The notes beneath the pieces are model-generated. The model was given only the letters and a program-made list of their open reading frames with translations. It was not told the DNA's origin and ran no database searches. Position numbers and translations under genes: made by a program. DNA of 39,568 nt, from IMG/VR virus record IMGVR_UViG_3300043446_001093, positions 1 to 39,568 of that record, one strand, 5' to 3'. Below, piece by piece: positions 1-8,882 of the stretch. Source of the stretch: a virus. Numbering within the stretch: the stretch's first letter is position 1; each line of letters begins with the position of its first letter.

Positions 1-410
1 AAGAGGCGCATTGCAGCCATTTTCTGGAGCATCTGACCAACTTTGAAGGTAAGTGGCAGCGTACCCACTTCTTCAATGAGTTGTTCCGCGTATTGACTCC
101 GGGGGCTAAATGCACCCTTATCATTCCGCATTGGGCATCCACGCGCTACTACGGTGATCCTACCCACAAGGAGCCGTTCTCAGAGATGGGTTTCTACTAC
201 CTGTCCAAGGAGTGGCGCATGGGCAATGCCCCCCATGCTGATAAGGAGGTGAACCCAAATGGATACGACTGCAATTTTATCGCAGTGTGGGGCAACGGTA
301 TGCACCCTGCTATTGTTCAGCGTAGTCCTGATTTTCAGCAGTTCGCTATGTCGTGGTTTAAAGAAGCTATACATGATATTCATGCGACGTTGACCAAGCC
401 GGAGAAGTAG
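1..410 (+). CDS. Class I SAM-dependent methyltransferase, C-terminal part (5' end outside window)
   Basis: The frame is open from base 3, so 135 residues of a gene that begins left of the window are visible. The segment reads CSHFLEHLTNFEG, then NELFRVLTPGAKCTLIIPHW. This is the usual second half of a type-11/class I methyltransferase: the post-motif 'LEHL' helix, then 'E-RVLkPGG-l-i-iP' (here RVLTPGAKCTLIIP). The SAM-binding N-terminus is missing, so the substrate cannot be inferred. Candidates are DNA, a virion glycan or a small molecule. It lies directly upstream of tail genes, and its stop is one base from the next start. A TTG at 81 is in frame but is unlikely to be a start, because the conserved LEHL segment lies upstream of it. 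Confidence 0.8.
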   Translation, partial: EAHCSHFLEHLTNFEGKWQRTHFFNELFRVLTPGAKCTLIIPHWASTRYYGDPTHKEPFSEMGFYYLSKEWRMGNAPHADKEVNPNGYDCNFIAVWGNGMHPAIVQRSPDFQQFAMSWFKEAIHDIHATLTKPEK

Positions 411-411
411 C

Positions 412-660
412 GTGGCGTGGACTGTTATAAATGATGCACAGACGCCTAACTGGAGTATCATTACTAACAGTACTACCAGCGGTACGACTGCGTTTCAGGC
501 CGATGCGTTTCAGACTGACGCCTTCCAGATATCCTATAGCAGTTCGTGGACTATCGTGGATGACACACAAACCGCAGGGTGGAGTAATATAGCTAACAGC
601 CAGACCAGCGGGTGGACCGTCATCATCACTCCCCCTGCGGTAACGTGGACCCAGATATAG
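412..660 (+). CDS. Small Trp-repeat virion-associated protein
   Basis: 82 residues from a GTG start two bases after the methyltransferase stop. It consists of degenerate repeats of the form W-[TS]-x-I-x-[DN]-x-Q-T (AWTVINDAQT, NWSIITNS, SWTIVDDTQT, GWSNIANSQT, GWTVIITPP, TWTQI), with a pair of AFQ[AT]DAFQ units in the middle. The regular Trp spacing suggests a small beta-rich or solenoid-like structural protein. It sits between the methyltransferase and the tail fibre, so I infer a tail accessory or fibre-associated role. No named family is recognised. It has no signal peptide or membrane segment. Confidence 0.6.
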   Translation: MAWTVINDAQTPNWSIITNSTTSGTTAFQADAFQTDAFQISYSSSWTIVDDTQTAGWSNIANSQTSGWTVIITPPAVTWTQI

Positions 661-670
661 GTACAGCCCC

Positions 671-2389
671 ATGTCCAGCACATACTCCAGCTACAAATTT
701 GAACTGATTGGAACAGGCGAGCAAGCGGGTACGTGGGGGGCATCGACCAACACGAACATTGGCACCGCCATAGAACAAGCGATTGGCGGCTACGTCACGG
801 TTACGTTTACCGCTACGACCAAGACCCTCACGCTTAGCAATACCAACGTCGCTCAAGATGCCCGCGCACTCTACTTGAACCTGACCGGTAGTCCCGGCGG
901 TGCTGCTACGCTTGAAGTCCCAGCGATCCAGAAAGCCTACATCATCAAGAACGCCACGACCGGCGGGTATACCGTCACTGCCAAAGTGACCGGCATGACA
1001 GGGGTGGATATTCCCAATGGCAAGACCATGCTGGTCTACAACAACGGTACGGACGTTGTTCTGGCGCACGACAACTTTAGCGCACCCGTTACGGTAAACG
1101 TAAACTCTTCATCCGATGCTTTGCGTGTTACCCAAACCGGTAGCGGTAACGCGCTTATTGTTGAAGATAGCACTAATCCCGATGCCACTCCGTTTGTCAT
1201 TACATCTGACGGGATAGGTGTAGTCGGCTATACCGCGTCTACTACTAATGGATCAATATTGCCTTCGCTGTTTCAAGTTAATGGAATTGCGTGCCTTCAA
1301 TCTTCGTGGTGGGGAAACGATGCCTTTGGCCCAATTCAGTATTTTCAAAAAGCGCGATCTGGAACTTATGGTACGCAGGGAATAGTTTCAAATAGCGATC
1401 TTCTAGGGTTTATCAGCTTCCAAGGTTCTGATGGAGTAGGGTTTATTCCGGGGGCTTCAATACGTGCCGTAGTGCAGGGCACTCCCGGCGTAAACGATAT
1501 GCCAACCAAATTAGTATTCAGTACTACTTATGATGGAGCAGCAACTCCTACCACTGCGCTTACAATTAACTCTGAAGGGGTTATAGAAGTCGGTTCTGGT
1601 TCAGGCGCTACCGCAAGCGGTACGCTTATGAAATTTACGCGGGACATGACCGCAACCGCTGGCTTGAACAGCTACGGTGTGTTTGTTACTTCCGCTATCA
1701 CGTCTGCTACTTCCCAAGCGTTTTCGTTTTATAGCGATGCCACTACAGCAGCTACGGCATTTACGCTCACTAACTTGAACCATTATGGTGCTGGCGCTAC
1801 TACTCCCGGTGCGGGTTCTACCATAACCAATATGCGGGGGTTCTACGTTACGTCAAGTATGTCCACGGCGACAAACAACTATGGGTTTGTTTCGGCGCTT
1901 GCATCTGCTACGAACACGTGGGGTTTCTACGCATCTGGCACCGCGAACAACGCGTTCAATGGCAACTGCCGATTTGGTGGTGTTACTGCTCCTGTAGCTA
2001 CGGTTGACGTAACCGGTAGCGTGGCCGCTACGACCACTATTCTGTCTTCCGGTGCGACTTCGGGGATTGGCTACACCACGGGTGCAGGTGGTACGGTTAC
2101 TCAAGCTACCTCGCGGACTACGGGGGTCACGCTTAACAAAACCACCGGGGCCATCACACTTGTATCCGCTGCGGGTAGTGCCAGCTATCAATCGTTTACC
2201 GTTACGAACTCCGCTGTCGCCGCTACTGATGTTGTCATCGTCAACCAAAAAAGCGGTACGGATAAATACATTATCCTTGTTACTGCGGTAGCCGCTGGGT
2301 CATTTCAAATTACGTTTGCTACTACCGGTGGGACCACGACAGAACAACCTGTCTTTAACTTCGCTGTTATCAAGGGAGTTGCTGCATAA
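671..2389 (+). CDS. Tail fibre / receptor-binding protein
   Basis: 572 residues. The N-terminus contains GTGEQAGTWGASTNTN, followed by a short beta-rich unit (residues about 40-140) that recurs at the start of many phage fibre proteins and probably attaches the fibre to the tail. The middle (about 145-460) is rich in Thr, Ser, Gly and Ala, with repeated short beta strands typical of trimeric fibre shafts. The C-terminal ~110 residues (GIGYTTGAGGTVTQATSRTTGVTLN onward) form a head-like unit found at the ends of environmental phage fibres. Its stop codon shares a base with the start of the next gene, the first of the lysis cassette. Receptor specificity cannot be read from the sequence. Confidence 0.8.
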   Translation: MSSTYSSYKFELIGTGEQAGTWGASTNTNIGTAIEQAIGGYVTVTFTATTKTLTLSNTNVAQDARALYLNLTGSPGGAATLEVPAIQKAYIIKNATTGGYTVTAKVTGMTGVDIPNGKTMLVYNNGTDVVLAHDNFSAPVTVNVNSSSDALRVTQTGSGNALIVEDSTNPDATPFVITSDGIGVVGYTASTTNGSILPSLFQVNGIACLQSSWWGNDAFGPIQYFQKARSGTYGTQGIVSNSDLLGFISFQGSDGVGFIPGASIRAVVQGTPGVNDMPTKLVFSTTYDGAATPTTALTINSEGVIEVGSGSGATASGTLMKFTRDMTATAGLNSYGVFVTSAITSATSQAFSFYSDATTAATAFTLTNLNHYGAGATTPGAGSTITNMRGFYVTSSMSTATNNYGFVSALASATNTWGFYASGTANNAFNGNCRFGGVTAPVATVDVTGSVAATTTILSSGATSGIGYTTGAGGTVTQATSRTTGVTLNKTTGAITLVSAAGSASYQSFTVTNSAVAATDVVIVNQKSGTDKYIILVTAVAAGSFQITFATTGGTTTEQPVFNFAVIKGVAA

Positions 2390-2637
2390 TGAACTCCGGG
2401 GAACTCCAGTGGTTGATTAACGCGGGGTTTACTCTTATGGCGACTATCTTTGGATGGCTGGCCCGTCAACTGTGGGATGCGGTAGGCGCACTCAAGAAAG
2501 ACCTGTCGAAGCTGCGTGAAGAAATCGCCAACGACCGTGTACACAAGACCGATTTCAAAGACCTGTCCGATGCAATCTTTCGCAAGCTGGACCGGATCGA
2601 AGACAAGTTGGATGGTAAGGCAGATAAGGGACACTGA
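2389..2637 (+). CDS. Small membrane/coiled-coil protein, holin- or spanin-like
   Basis: 82 residues. One hydrophobic segment near the N-terminus (about residues 8-25, INAGFTLMATIFGWLA) is followed by a charged helical stretch with heptad character (LKKDLSKLREEIANDR ... FRKLDRIEDKLDGK). A short TM anchor plus a coiled-coil tail is seen in haemolysin XhlA-type holin accessories and in inner-membrane spanins. Its place immediately before the endolysin, with a one-base overlap on each side, supports a lysis role. I cannot decide between holin accessory and i-spanin. No outer spanin lipoprotein is seen embedded in or after it. Confidence 0.65.
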   Translation: MNSGELQWLINAGFTLMATIFGWLARQLWDAVGALKKDLSKLREEIANDRVHKTDFKDLSDAIFRKLDRIEDKLDGKADKGH

Positions 2638-2984
2638 TGGGTATGGTTGAGTCTCTGGGAGACAAGCAGCGCCGGTTCACGCGTATGGTCGCAGACCTGA
2701 TCATCTGGGCGTATGATAACGGCTATGAATTGACCTTCGGGGATGCTTACCGCGATCCTCGTTTGCATAACGTCATGGGTATGCCGGGGGGTTATGGGCA
2801 CCCCTTCTCCAACCATAAAATCCGGTTGGCGGTAGACTTTAACCTGTTCAAGAAAGGTAAGTACCTAGAGTCCACTGAAGACCATCTTCCGCTTGGGGAG
2901 CATTGGGAGTCGATGGGCGGTACATGGGGCGGGCGATTCCGCGATGGTAATCACTACTCACTGGAACATGAGGGACACAAATGA
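2637..2984 (+). CDS. Endolysin, M15-type peptidase (L-Ala-D-Glu / D-Ala-D-Ala endopeptidase family)
   Basis: 115 residues, the usual size for T5-type single-domain M15 endolysins. Visible zinc-peptidase features are: a substrate-pocket Arg (TFGDAYRDPR, about residues 37-46); SNHKIRLAVDFNLFKKGKY, which matches SxHxxxxAxDxN with the zinc His and Asp; the Glu-containing LGEHWESMGG; and GRFRDGNHYSLEH, which provides the last His. The Gly of the common HxxGxAxD motif is Arg here, a conservative family variant. It would cleave peptidoglycan stem peptides at the end of infection. It has no signal sequence, so it needs the holin-like partners on either side. The start overlaps the preceding stop. Confidence 0.9.
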   Translation: MGMVESLGDKQRRFTRMVADLIIWAYDNGYELTFGDAYRDPRLHNVMGMPGGYGHPFSNHKIRLAVDFNLFKKGKYLESTEDHLPLGEHWESMGGTWGGRFRDGNHYSLEHEGHK

Positions 2985-3163
2985 GCGACCAAACCCCTGC
3001 CAAGCGTTCGCAGCGCAACAAAATCGTATCCTTCCTGAGCGGCACCTTGACCATCATTGCCTCTGGCGGTGCGTCTGGTGCAGTTGATCCTGTGATCGCA
3101 GCCAAAGTTGGTTTGATTGGCGGTATTCTGAATCTGGCAGTTAACAACTTCTGGAAGAAGTGA
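2981..3163 (+). CDS. Holin-like small membrane protein
   Basis: 60 residues, starting inside the endolysin stop (ATGA-type overlap). A positively charged N-terminus (TPAKRSQRNK) precedes two short hydrophobic stretches, VSFLSGTLTIIASGGASGAV and AAKVGLIGGILNLAVNNF, and a basic C-terminus (WKK). Its size, topology and position directly after the endolysin fit a class II-type holin. With the 82-residue membrane protein before the endolysin, the lysis cassette has two candidate pore or accessory proteins, and I cannot say which is the timer. Confidence 0.65.
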   Translation: MSDQTPAKRSQRNKIVSFLSGTLTIIASGGASGAVDPVIAAKVGLIGGILNLAVNNFWKK

Positions 3164-3167
3164 TGCC

Positions 3168-5114
3168 GTGGCACTTCAAAAACTCCAGCTTAAACCGGGA
3201 GTAAACCGGGAATCCACCACCTTTGCCAATGAAGGTGGGTGGTATGAATGCGAGAAAGTTCGCTTTCGATCCGGGTTCCCTGAAAAACTGGGGGGATGGA
3301 AACGGGACGAAGGGCTCTATGCTAGCTCGCTTGCTCCTCCTAGCGGTAAATTCTGGGGTGTTGCTCGGGCTCTTTGGATTTGGGTAACGACCACAGGGTT
3401 TAACCTGTTGGGTATCGGCTCAAACCTGAAAGTCACTCTTCAGAACAGTGCAAACGGCGAGTATTACGACATCACCCCGCTTCGGGATACCACTACCGCT
3501 GGAGCGGCTACGTTTGCTGCGTCTAACGGGTCAACCACACTTACCGTTACTGACACTGCCCACGGAGCTTATGCCGGGGACTTTGTTACCTTCTCTGGTG
3601 CCGTCAGCCTTGGCGGCAACATCACCGCTACGGTTCTTAATACTGAGTTCCGTATCGTCACGGTTGTTGACGCTAATACCTATACGGTTACCGCTACCGC
3701 TACGGCCAGTGTGGGCGATGTGGGCAACGGTGGTGCGGCTGTTGTAGCCGCTTACCAGATACACTGCTCAGCGGAGATCGATACTCCTACGTCTGGATGG
3801 AGCGCGGGCGGTTGGGGTGGGGTTACTGCTGGAGGTTCTACTACAGGGTGGGGCGTCTCTGCTGGCTTGAACGAAATCGGCCTGTGGAGCTTTTATAACT
3901 ACGGCGACTATCTGCTGATGAACCGCCGGGGTGGCCCCATCTATATGTATGTCCCGCAGCCAGCCATTATCCCGGTGGATCGGGCTGTCCTGCTCTCCTC
4001 GACCAGCCCCGGTATCTACGTCACGGACGCATACTGCCCGTCCGTGTGCAACATCATCATGGTCTCGGACTCCTCCCGTATTGTTATCGCTATGGGATGT
4101 AACGACCTTGGCGAGACAGAAATGGACCCCCTTCTGGTGCGGTGGTCTGACCAAGAATCCTACGCTACGTGGTATCCACAGGTAACGAACCAAGCCGGTA
4201 GTTACCGTCTTAGCCACGGCTCCAAGATCATCAGCGCCCTGCAAACCAGACAGGAAATCCTGATCTGGACGGATCAAGCTCTGTACTCCATGCAGTATCT
4301 CGGGCCCCCCTATACGTGGGGGTTCAACATCATGGGAGACAACCTGTCTATCTTTGGCCCCAACGTGGTTGCTACGGCAAACAACGTGGTCTACTGGATG
4401 GGGCAAGACAAGTTCTACACCTACTCCGGGCGCATTGAGACCCTCCCCTGCACACTTCGCCAGTACATCTTTGGCGACATCAACATTGTGCAGTCCGCTC
4501 AATTCTTCGCTAGTACCAACGAAGGGTTTAATGAAATCTGGTGGTTCTATTGTTCGGCTGAGTCGGACACGATTGATCGTTATGTGATCTACAACTACCT
4601 TGAGCGTATCTGGTACTACGGCACGATGGCGCGGACTGCATGGATAGATAGTGGCCTGCGGCACTATCCCGTTGCTGCGGGCTACGATGGCCTGATTTTC
4701 TACCATGAAGATGGTGTAGACGACGGGTCTACGTTCCCAGCTACAGCAATGGAATCCTATATCAAGTCTGCGGATATGTCTGTCAGCGACGGATATAACT
4801 ACGGGTTCGTTTGGCGGATGATCCCTGATGTTACGTTTGACGGGTCTGAGAACGCGGCTCCAGAAGTAACGCTGACCCTGACGCCTCGTAGATTCCCCGG
4901 TTCTGACTATGGAACAGAACACCCCGAAGATGTTGTCAGCGATAACAGCTACACTTTCCAGCGCAACTACCTTGTTCAGCGGTTTACAGAACAGGTCTAC
5001 CCGCGTCTGCGTGGACGGCATATCCGCTTTGGAATATCGTCTAACACTGTGGGAACTCAATGGCAGTTGGGCGTTCCACACTTCGATGTGCGGCCTGACG
5101 GACGGCGGGGCTAA
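3168..5114 (+). CDS. Virion structural protein of tail/neck (large beta-rich, nozzle- or stabilisation-protein-like)
   Basis: 648 residues from GTG, four bases after the holin-like gene. The N-terminus (MALQKLQLKPGVNREST ... GGWYECEKVRFRSGFPEKLGGW) belongs to a family common in environmental phages, where it is listed as a tail or neck structural protein. A repeat-like insert at about residues 105-195 (TVTDTAHGAYAGDFVTFSG ... FRIVTVVDANTYTV) looks like a small beta domain. The remainder has many WxxGxDKFY/YSG-type turns (YWMGQDKFYTYSGRIE), as in beta-propeller tail-hub proteins such as P22 gp10. I infer a tail hub or nozzle role. The exact equivalence is not provable here. Confidence 0.75.
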   Translation: MALQKLQLKPGVNRESTTFANEGGWYECEKVRFRSGFPEKLGGWKRDEGLYASSLAPPSGKFWGVARALWIWVTTTGFNLLGIGSNLKVTLQNSANGEYYDITPLRDTTTAGAATFAASNGSTTLTVTDTAHGAYAGDFVTFSGAVSLGGNITATVLNTEFRIVTVVDANTYTVTATATASVGDVGNGGAAVVAAYQIHCSAEIDTPTSGWSAGGWGGVTAGGSTTGWGVSAGLNEIGLWSFYNYGDYLLMNRRGGPIYMYVPQPAIIPVDRAVLLSSTSPGIYVTDAYCPSVCNIIMVSDSSRIVIAMGCNDLGETEMDPLLVRWSDQESYATWYPQVTNQAGSYRLSHGSKIISALQTRQEILIWTDQALYSMQYLGPPYTWGFNIMGDNLSIFGPNVVATANNVVYWMGQDKFYTYSGRIETLPCTLRQYIFGDINIVQSAQFFASTNEGFNEIWWFYCSAESDTIDRYVIYNYLERIWYYGTMARTAWIDSGLRHYPVAAGYDGLIFYHEDGVDDGSTFPATAMESYIKSADMSVSDGYNYGFVWRMIPDVTFDGSENAAPEVTLTLTPRRFPGSDYGTEHPEDVVSDNSYTFQRNYLVQRFTEQVYPRLRGRHIRFGISSNTVGTQWQLGVPHFDVRPDGRRG

Positions 5115-5116
5115 TC

Positions 5117-5308
5117 ATGGAGATCATCCCCAGCAAAGCTCCTAGCCTCATCCTCCCTACGGTTGAGTACGACCCCCGCCAACAGCAGCAGTTGAATAGC
5201 CAGCTTAGGCTCTATTTTTCTCAGGTGGACAACGACATCTACCAACTGATTCAGGAAGTCGGGAACCTCAATGTGCGTAGCTGGCTCGGGCTGGGGGATG
5301 GCTGCTAG
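5117..5308 (+). CDS. Small conserved virion-region protein
   Basis: 63 residues. It starts with a Pro-rich head (IPSKAPSLILPTVEYDPRQQQQL), followed by an amphipathic helix (NSQLRLYFSQVDNDIYQLIQEVG). It is wedged between two structural genes: two bases after the first, and its last base is the first base of the next start. Comparable short helical proteins with a YDPxQQxQL motif are often found at this place in podovirus-like genomes. I do not recognise a function. A minor structural or assembly role is inferred from position only. Confidence 0.6.
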   Translation: MEIIPSKAPSLILPTVEYDPRQQQQLNSQLRLYFSQVDNDIYQLIQEVGNLNVRSWLGLGDGC

Positions 5309-5646
5309 TGGCTAACTTTCAGAACATCATTGGATGGCAGCTTGGGCAGGCGGCGCTCACCACGTCTTACGCCACGCTGTACACCGTACCGGCGAATTAC
5401 CGTACCTATATAAAGCAGTTTGATATCTGTAACACCACGGCGGGGGCGATCAATGTCTACGTCTCGTTTGTGCCCAGTGGCGGAACTGCTGGTACATCTA
5501 ACGCTATTCTGTATAACGCAAGTGTCCCGGCGTATAGCACGTTGCAGTGGTGCGGTGCCCAAGTAATTAACGCAGCAGGAACAGTCCAAGCCAAGGCTTC
5601 GGCAGCGGGCTGCACCATCACCGTCACAGGCGGGGAAGCTCAGTGA
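5308..5646 (+). CDS. Small virion structural protein
   Basis: 112 residues from GTG, coupled to both neighbours. It is beta-rich and Ala/Thr/Gly-rich: WQLGQAALTTSYATLYTVPANYRTYIKQFDICNTTAGAINVYVSFVP. The pattern of a short strand, an 'NT' turn and an aligned aliphatic strand, with a 'QVINAAGTVQAKASAAGCTITVTG' end, resembles jelly-roll-type head or tail decoration proteins found near tail genes in marine and freshwater phages. It has no signal peptide or transmembrane segment. Assignment to a specific virion position is inference. Confidence 0.65.
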   Translation: MANFQNIIGWQLGQAALTTSYATLYTVPANYRTYIKQFDICNTTAGAINVYVSFVPSGGTAGTSNAILYNASVPAYSTLQWCGAQVINAAGTVQAKASAAGCTITVTGGEAQ

Positions 5647-6902
5647 GTATCACGCTTTATCCGGCTCGCGGTAGCTCCAGCACTACTCCGGCTTACACGG
5701 CATTCGGCGGCAATACCGCCGACTCGTTTGGGCGGCTGCGTACCAGCCAGCCGTTCACGCTCTTTGATAGCCAGAACCGTTACGCAAGAGACGTAGCTTA
5801 CGACACTGAGACGGCAACGGGTGGCACGGTAACTTTCGTTACCAACCAGAGCGCCGTGGCGCTCGCCGTTACTACGTCCTCTGGATCGACTGCACGGACA
5901 CAGACATTCAGATCGTTTGCATATCAACCGGGAAAAAGTTTTCTCACTATGCAGACGTTCACGATGGCTGCGGCGCAGACGAACCTGACGCAGCGCGTTG
6001 GCTTGTTCAACACCAATAACGGGGTGTATCTGGAACAGGCGAACTCAACGGTTTCGTTCGTTATTCGCACATACACGGGCGGCTCGGTCAGCAATGCTCG
6101 TACTGTGGCTCAGACAAGTTGGAACGTGGACCCGTTCAACGGGACCGGGCCTAGCGGCATCACGCTGGACCTAACAAAGACGCAGATTCTGTTCATCAAT
6201 CTGGAGTGGCTTGGCGTAGGTATCGTCAAGTGTGGGTTTGTGATTGCCGGGGTGTTCTACACCGCGCATGAGTTTTACAACGCCAACGTAGGCACCGTGG
6301 TGTATATGCAGACGGCGATCCTGCCGTTGCGCTACGAAATCTTTACCACAGCCGCGACTAGCTCTACGGCCACGCTTCAGCAGATTTGCTCTACCGTCAT
6401 CTCGGAAGGCGGCTACGAACACGTATCTCAGCCGTATGTAGCCCGTAACGCCAACACCGTTACGTTAACTTCAGCGGCCACTTTTTACCCTATCGTCTCA
6501 ATACGTTTAAATTCTAGCTATTTGGGTGCGGTAGCCCTGCTGTCAGGCATGACTTTCCTGCCTATTGGCTCAGCTAACTATGAAGTCATTATCGTCAAGA
6601 ACGCGACACTGACCGGGGCTACGTGGGGATCAACACTTGCAGCGGGGCAGATGGATGTTGATACGGGTGCTTCTGGTACGGCTATAACCCCCACTGCGGA
6701 CAGCATCGTGCAGACGGTGTACACCACGGCGTCCAACCAAGCCCAGACTTCATTGGCGTCTCCTATTGGGTACAACTTAGACCTCCAGTTCGGGGTCTCT
6801 TTGGCGGGGGTCAGTGACACATTTACTCTTGCGGCAAGGGCCATAGCAGGCGCATCAAATACCTGTATGGGGTCTTTGGTCGTTTACAATTTAACCGTAT
6901 GA
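5643..6902 (+). CDS. Tail fibre/tailspike-like or decoration structural protein
   Basis: 419 residues from GTG, overlapping the previous stop (GTGA). It contains TADSFGRLRTSQPFTLFDSQNRYA (about residues 25-48). This 'dAFGRLRvS-PfTlFDs' signature introduces a beta-rich structural domain in many cyanophage and other environmental phage virion proteins. The following ~360 residues are predicted all-beta with regular Ser/Thr/Gly turns and no low-complexity region. It ends the tail-structural group before the internal-protein group. It could be a second fibre or a head decoration protein. Confidence 0.7.
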   Translation: MSITLYPARGSSSTTPAYTAFGGNTADSFGRLRTSQPFTLFDSQNRYARDVAYDTETATGGTVTFVTNQSAVALAVTTSSGSTARTQTFRSFAYQPGKSFLTMQTFTMAAAQTNLTQRVGLFNTNNGVYLEQANSTVSFVIRTYTGGSVSNARTVAQTSWNVDPFNGTGPSGITLDLTKTQILFINLEWLGVGIVKCGFVIAGVFYTAHEFYNANVGTVVYMQTAILPLRYEIFTTAATSSTATLQQICSTVISEGGYEHVSQPYVARNANTVTLTSAATFYPIVSIRLNSSYLGAVALLSGMTFLPIGSANYEVIIVKNATLTGATWGSTLAAGQMDVDTGASGTAITPTADSIVQTVYTTASNQAQTSLASPIGYNLDLQFGVSLAGVSDTFTLAARAIAGASNTCMGSLVVYNLTV

Positions 6903-6938
6903 TAGCGTTACTGCTATTCCTGATTGGGGATAACCATC

Positions 6939-8864
6939 ATGCCTTATCGTGACACAGCCTCTGGCATTGCTGCTCTGGGACGCCACGGGGACGATACGCT
7001 CGTCCATATGAACCGTGATGAAGTCCAAGGGCTTCAAGCACTTGCAATGGCGCAGGGCGGTAGCCTGACCATCAACCCGCATACGGGCCTACCGGAAGCA
7101 TTTGGTCTTGGTGACATATTCAAGAAAGCAAAACCGTTTCTTCCGATGATTGCCGGTGCTGTTACTACCGCGATGGGTATGGGGCCTGTGGGTGCAACGC
7201 TTGCTGGCGGCTTAACCGGAGCAGCTACGTCCAAAGGTAACCTCCTCCAAGGCTTCGCTATGGGAGCATTGGGTGGTTATGGCGGTGCGGGTCTTGCAAC
7301 TGGGCTTGGTGCTGGAGCGGCTGGCGGTGCTGGTGCTGGTGCTGGTGCTGGTGGAGCTAATCAAGCAGCGGTTGAAGCGGCAAAAAATACGGCGCAATCA
7401 ACTTCTACTGTGTCTGAAGCAGCGAAATCTGCTGCAAATAAAGCCATGCTGGGGTCTCCCTCGCAGTCTTTGGTTACTAACCCCTCACCGGGTATAAGCA
7501 CCCTTTCACCCCGAAATGCGTCAATGCTGGCTAATGCTCCTCAAACTGGAGTGGCTCCTGCTTCCCCTACTCCTACCGGGCCATTGGCAGGATCAGGCTT
7601 TGATAAAGCCGCAAATAGTTTGGCAAGCCATCTTCCGCAGGGCGTGCAAAATGTTCTCAACAAACCACCCGGACTGGTGGGTTCGGGACTTGCTGCATTG
7701 GCTTCCAGCCAAGGTTTGTCGGAGCCTGAAGATATGAAGCCCCCAAAACCGACGTTCCGCAACTACGATTTTAACCCTGATACACGGCAATTTACTTTTA
7801 CAGGGACTTCTGACGAGTTTATTGACCCGTATGGTTCTGGTATGGCGGGCGGTGGAGCAGTCAATAATATGTCTGCCCAAAACTCTTACCTCGCTTCATT
7901 GACGCGTGGGGGAGCAGGGGACACCGATATTGACGGCTATAGCGGCGAAGCGCGTTATGCCGGAGGTGGAGCAGCGGGGGGTAAAGCTCCTACGCAATCT
8001 CAGCAAGCACTTGATTACTTGATGGGCCGTAGCTCGTCTTCTCCTCGTTATGGAGTTACGTTTAGGTACGATTCTCCGACAAATACTGACACTGGGAATA
8101 CCGGTGGAGGAAATACCGGCGGCGGGAATACCGGTGGGGGAAAAGGCGGTAATCAAGATGTACCGTGGAAAGACCTAAATCAACAGTTCATTAAATCTTG
8201 GACGCCTGAACAACGGGCTCTTCGTGGTGGGGCAAACGGAAACAAAGACTTCTTTGCGTCTCTTACCGCAGATCAAACTGCGTTGTATAACCAGATACAA
8301 GCACTGAAAAAAGGTACTACCCCTACTCCTGTTAATCCCGGTGGCGGTACTGGTGGTGGAACCGGCGGCGTAGGTCCGATTGATACTGGCGGTGGAACCG
8401 GCGGTGTAGGTCCAATTGATACTGGCGGTGGTGGAACCGGCGGGATTGGTGATATCGGCGGGGGAACCGGCGGCGTAGGTCCAATTGATACTGGCGGTGG
8501 CGGCGGTGGCGGTGGCGGTGGCGGCGGTGGCGGCGGTTTCGGTCCCGGAGGCGATAGAGGAGATGGGGTATATCATGCTCGCGGTGGTAGGATAAGCCGT
8601 CCCAAAGGTCGCTACCTCAAAGGCCCCGGTGATGGCGTGTCCGATAGCATCCCCGCAGTGATCCATACGGGCAAGCAAAAGCAACCCGCTAAACTTGCCG
8701 CTGGAGAGTTTGTTGTCCCTGCACGTATTGTCGCAGAACTTGGCAACGGTTCTTCTGATGCGGGTGCCAAGCAACTGTATCAAATGCTTGACCGAATCGA
8801 AGCTCGGATGCGTAAGTCTCGGCGCGGAAAAGACTCCGGCGCTCGTAATGAACTCGTCGCTTAA
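6939..8864 (+). CDS. Glycine-rich virion (internal/ejection-type) protein
   Basis: 641 residues from the ATG at 6939, preceded by GGGGA at good spacing. An in-frame TTG at 6924 is less likely. The N-terminus (IAALGRHGDDTLVHMNRDEVQGLQ, GGSLTINPHTGLPEA) and the C-terminus (KLAAGEFVVPARIVAELGNGSSDAGAKQLYQMLDRI) are conserved in a family of phage virion proteins. Between them lie an Ala/Gly membrane-active stretch (about residues 50-145), a Gly-Thr-rich linker with repeated GGVGPIDTGGG units, and 15 consecutive Gly codons (8493-8537). The GEFVVP unit also occurs in other internal virion proteins. I infer it is packaged and travels with DNA at ejection. It is the first of four consecutive genes of this type. 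Confidence 0.7.
   Translation: MPYRDTASGIAALGRHGDDTLVHMNRDEVQGLQALAMAQGGSLTINPHTGLPEAFGLGDIFKKAKPFLPMIAGAVTTAMGMGPVGATLAGGLTGAATSKGNLLQGFAMGALGGYGGAGLATGLGAGAAGGAGAGAGAGGANQAAVEAAKNTAQSTSTVSEAAKSAANKAMLGSPSQSLVTNPSPGISTLSPRNASMLANAPQTGVAPASPTPTGPLAGSGFDKAANSLASHLPQGVQNVLNKPPGLVGSGLAALASSQGLSEPEDMKPPKPTFRNYDFNPDTRQFTFTGTSDEFIDPYGSGMAGGGAVNNMSAQNSYLASLTRGGAGDTDIDGYSGEARYAGGGAAGGKAPTQSQQALDYLMGRSSSSPRYGVTFRYDSPTNTDTGNTGGGNTGGGNTGGGKGGNQDVPWKDLNQQFIKSWTPEQRALRGGANGNKDFFASLTADQTALYNQIQALKKGTTPTPVNPGGGTGGGTGGVGPIDTGGGTGGVGPIDTGGGGTGGIGDIGGGTGGVGPIDTGGGGGGGGGGGGGGGFGPGGDRGDGVYHARGGRISRPKGRYLKGPGDGVSDSIPAVIHTGKQKQPAKLAAGEFVVPARIVAELGNGSSDAGAKQLYQMLDRIEARMRKSRRGKDSGARNELVA
8338..8537 (+). repeat. Glycine-codon low-complexity tandem repeat
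   Basis: Within the glycine-rich virion gene, GGCGGT/GGTGGA/GGAACC triplets encode repeated GGVGPIDTGGG(T) units and then an uninterrupted run of 15 Gly codons made only of GGC and GGT (8493-8537). This is a slippage-prone tract. It stays in frame, so length changes by multiples of three would alter only the linker. Confidence 0.85.
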
Positions 8865-8882
8865 TCAAACGGAGTAAGCGTC

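Noticed and set aside
3768-5081. 437-codon leftward reading frame opposite the 648-residue structural gene
   Set aside because: It has no ribosome-binding site and its translation is rich in Arg, His and Val without domain patterns. The rightward frame has clear family motifs and tight gene spacing.
6924-6938. TTG start for the glycine-rich virion protein
   Set aside because: The ATG at 6939 has a GGGGA ribosome-binding site at correct spacing and begins at the conserved N-terminus.
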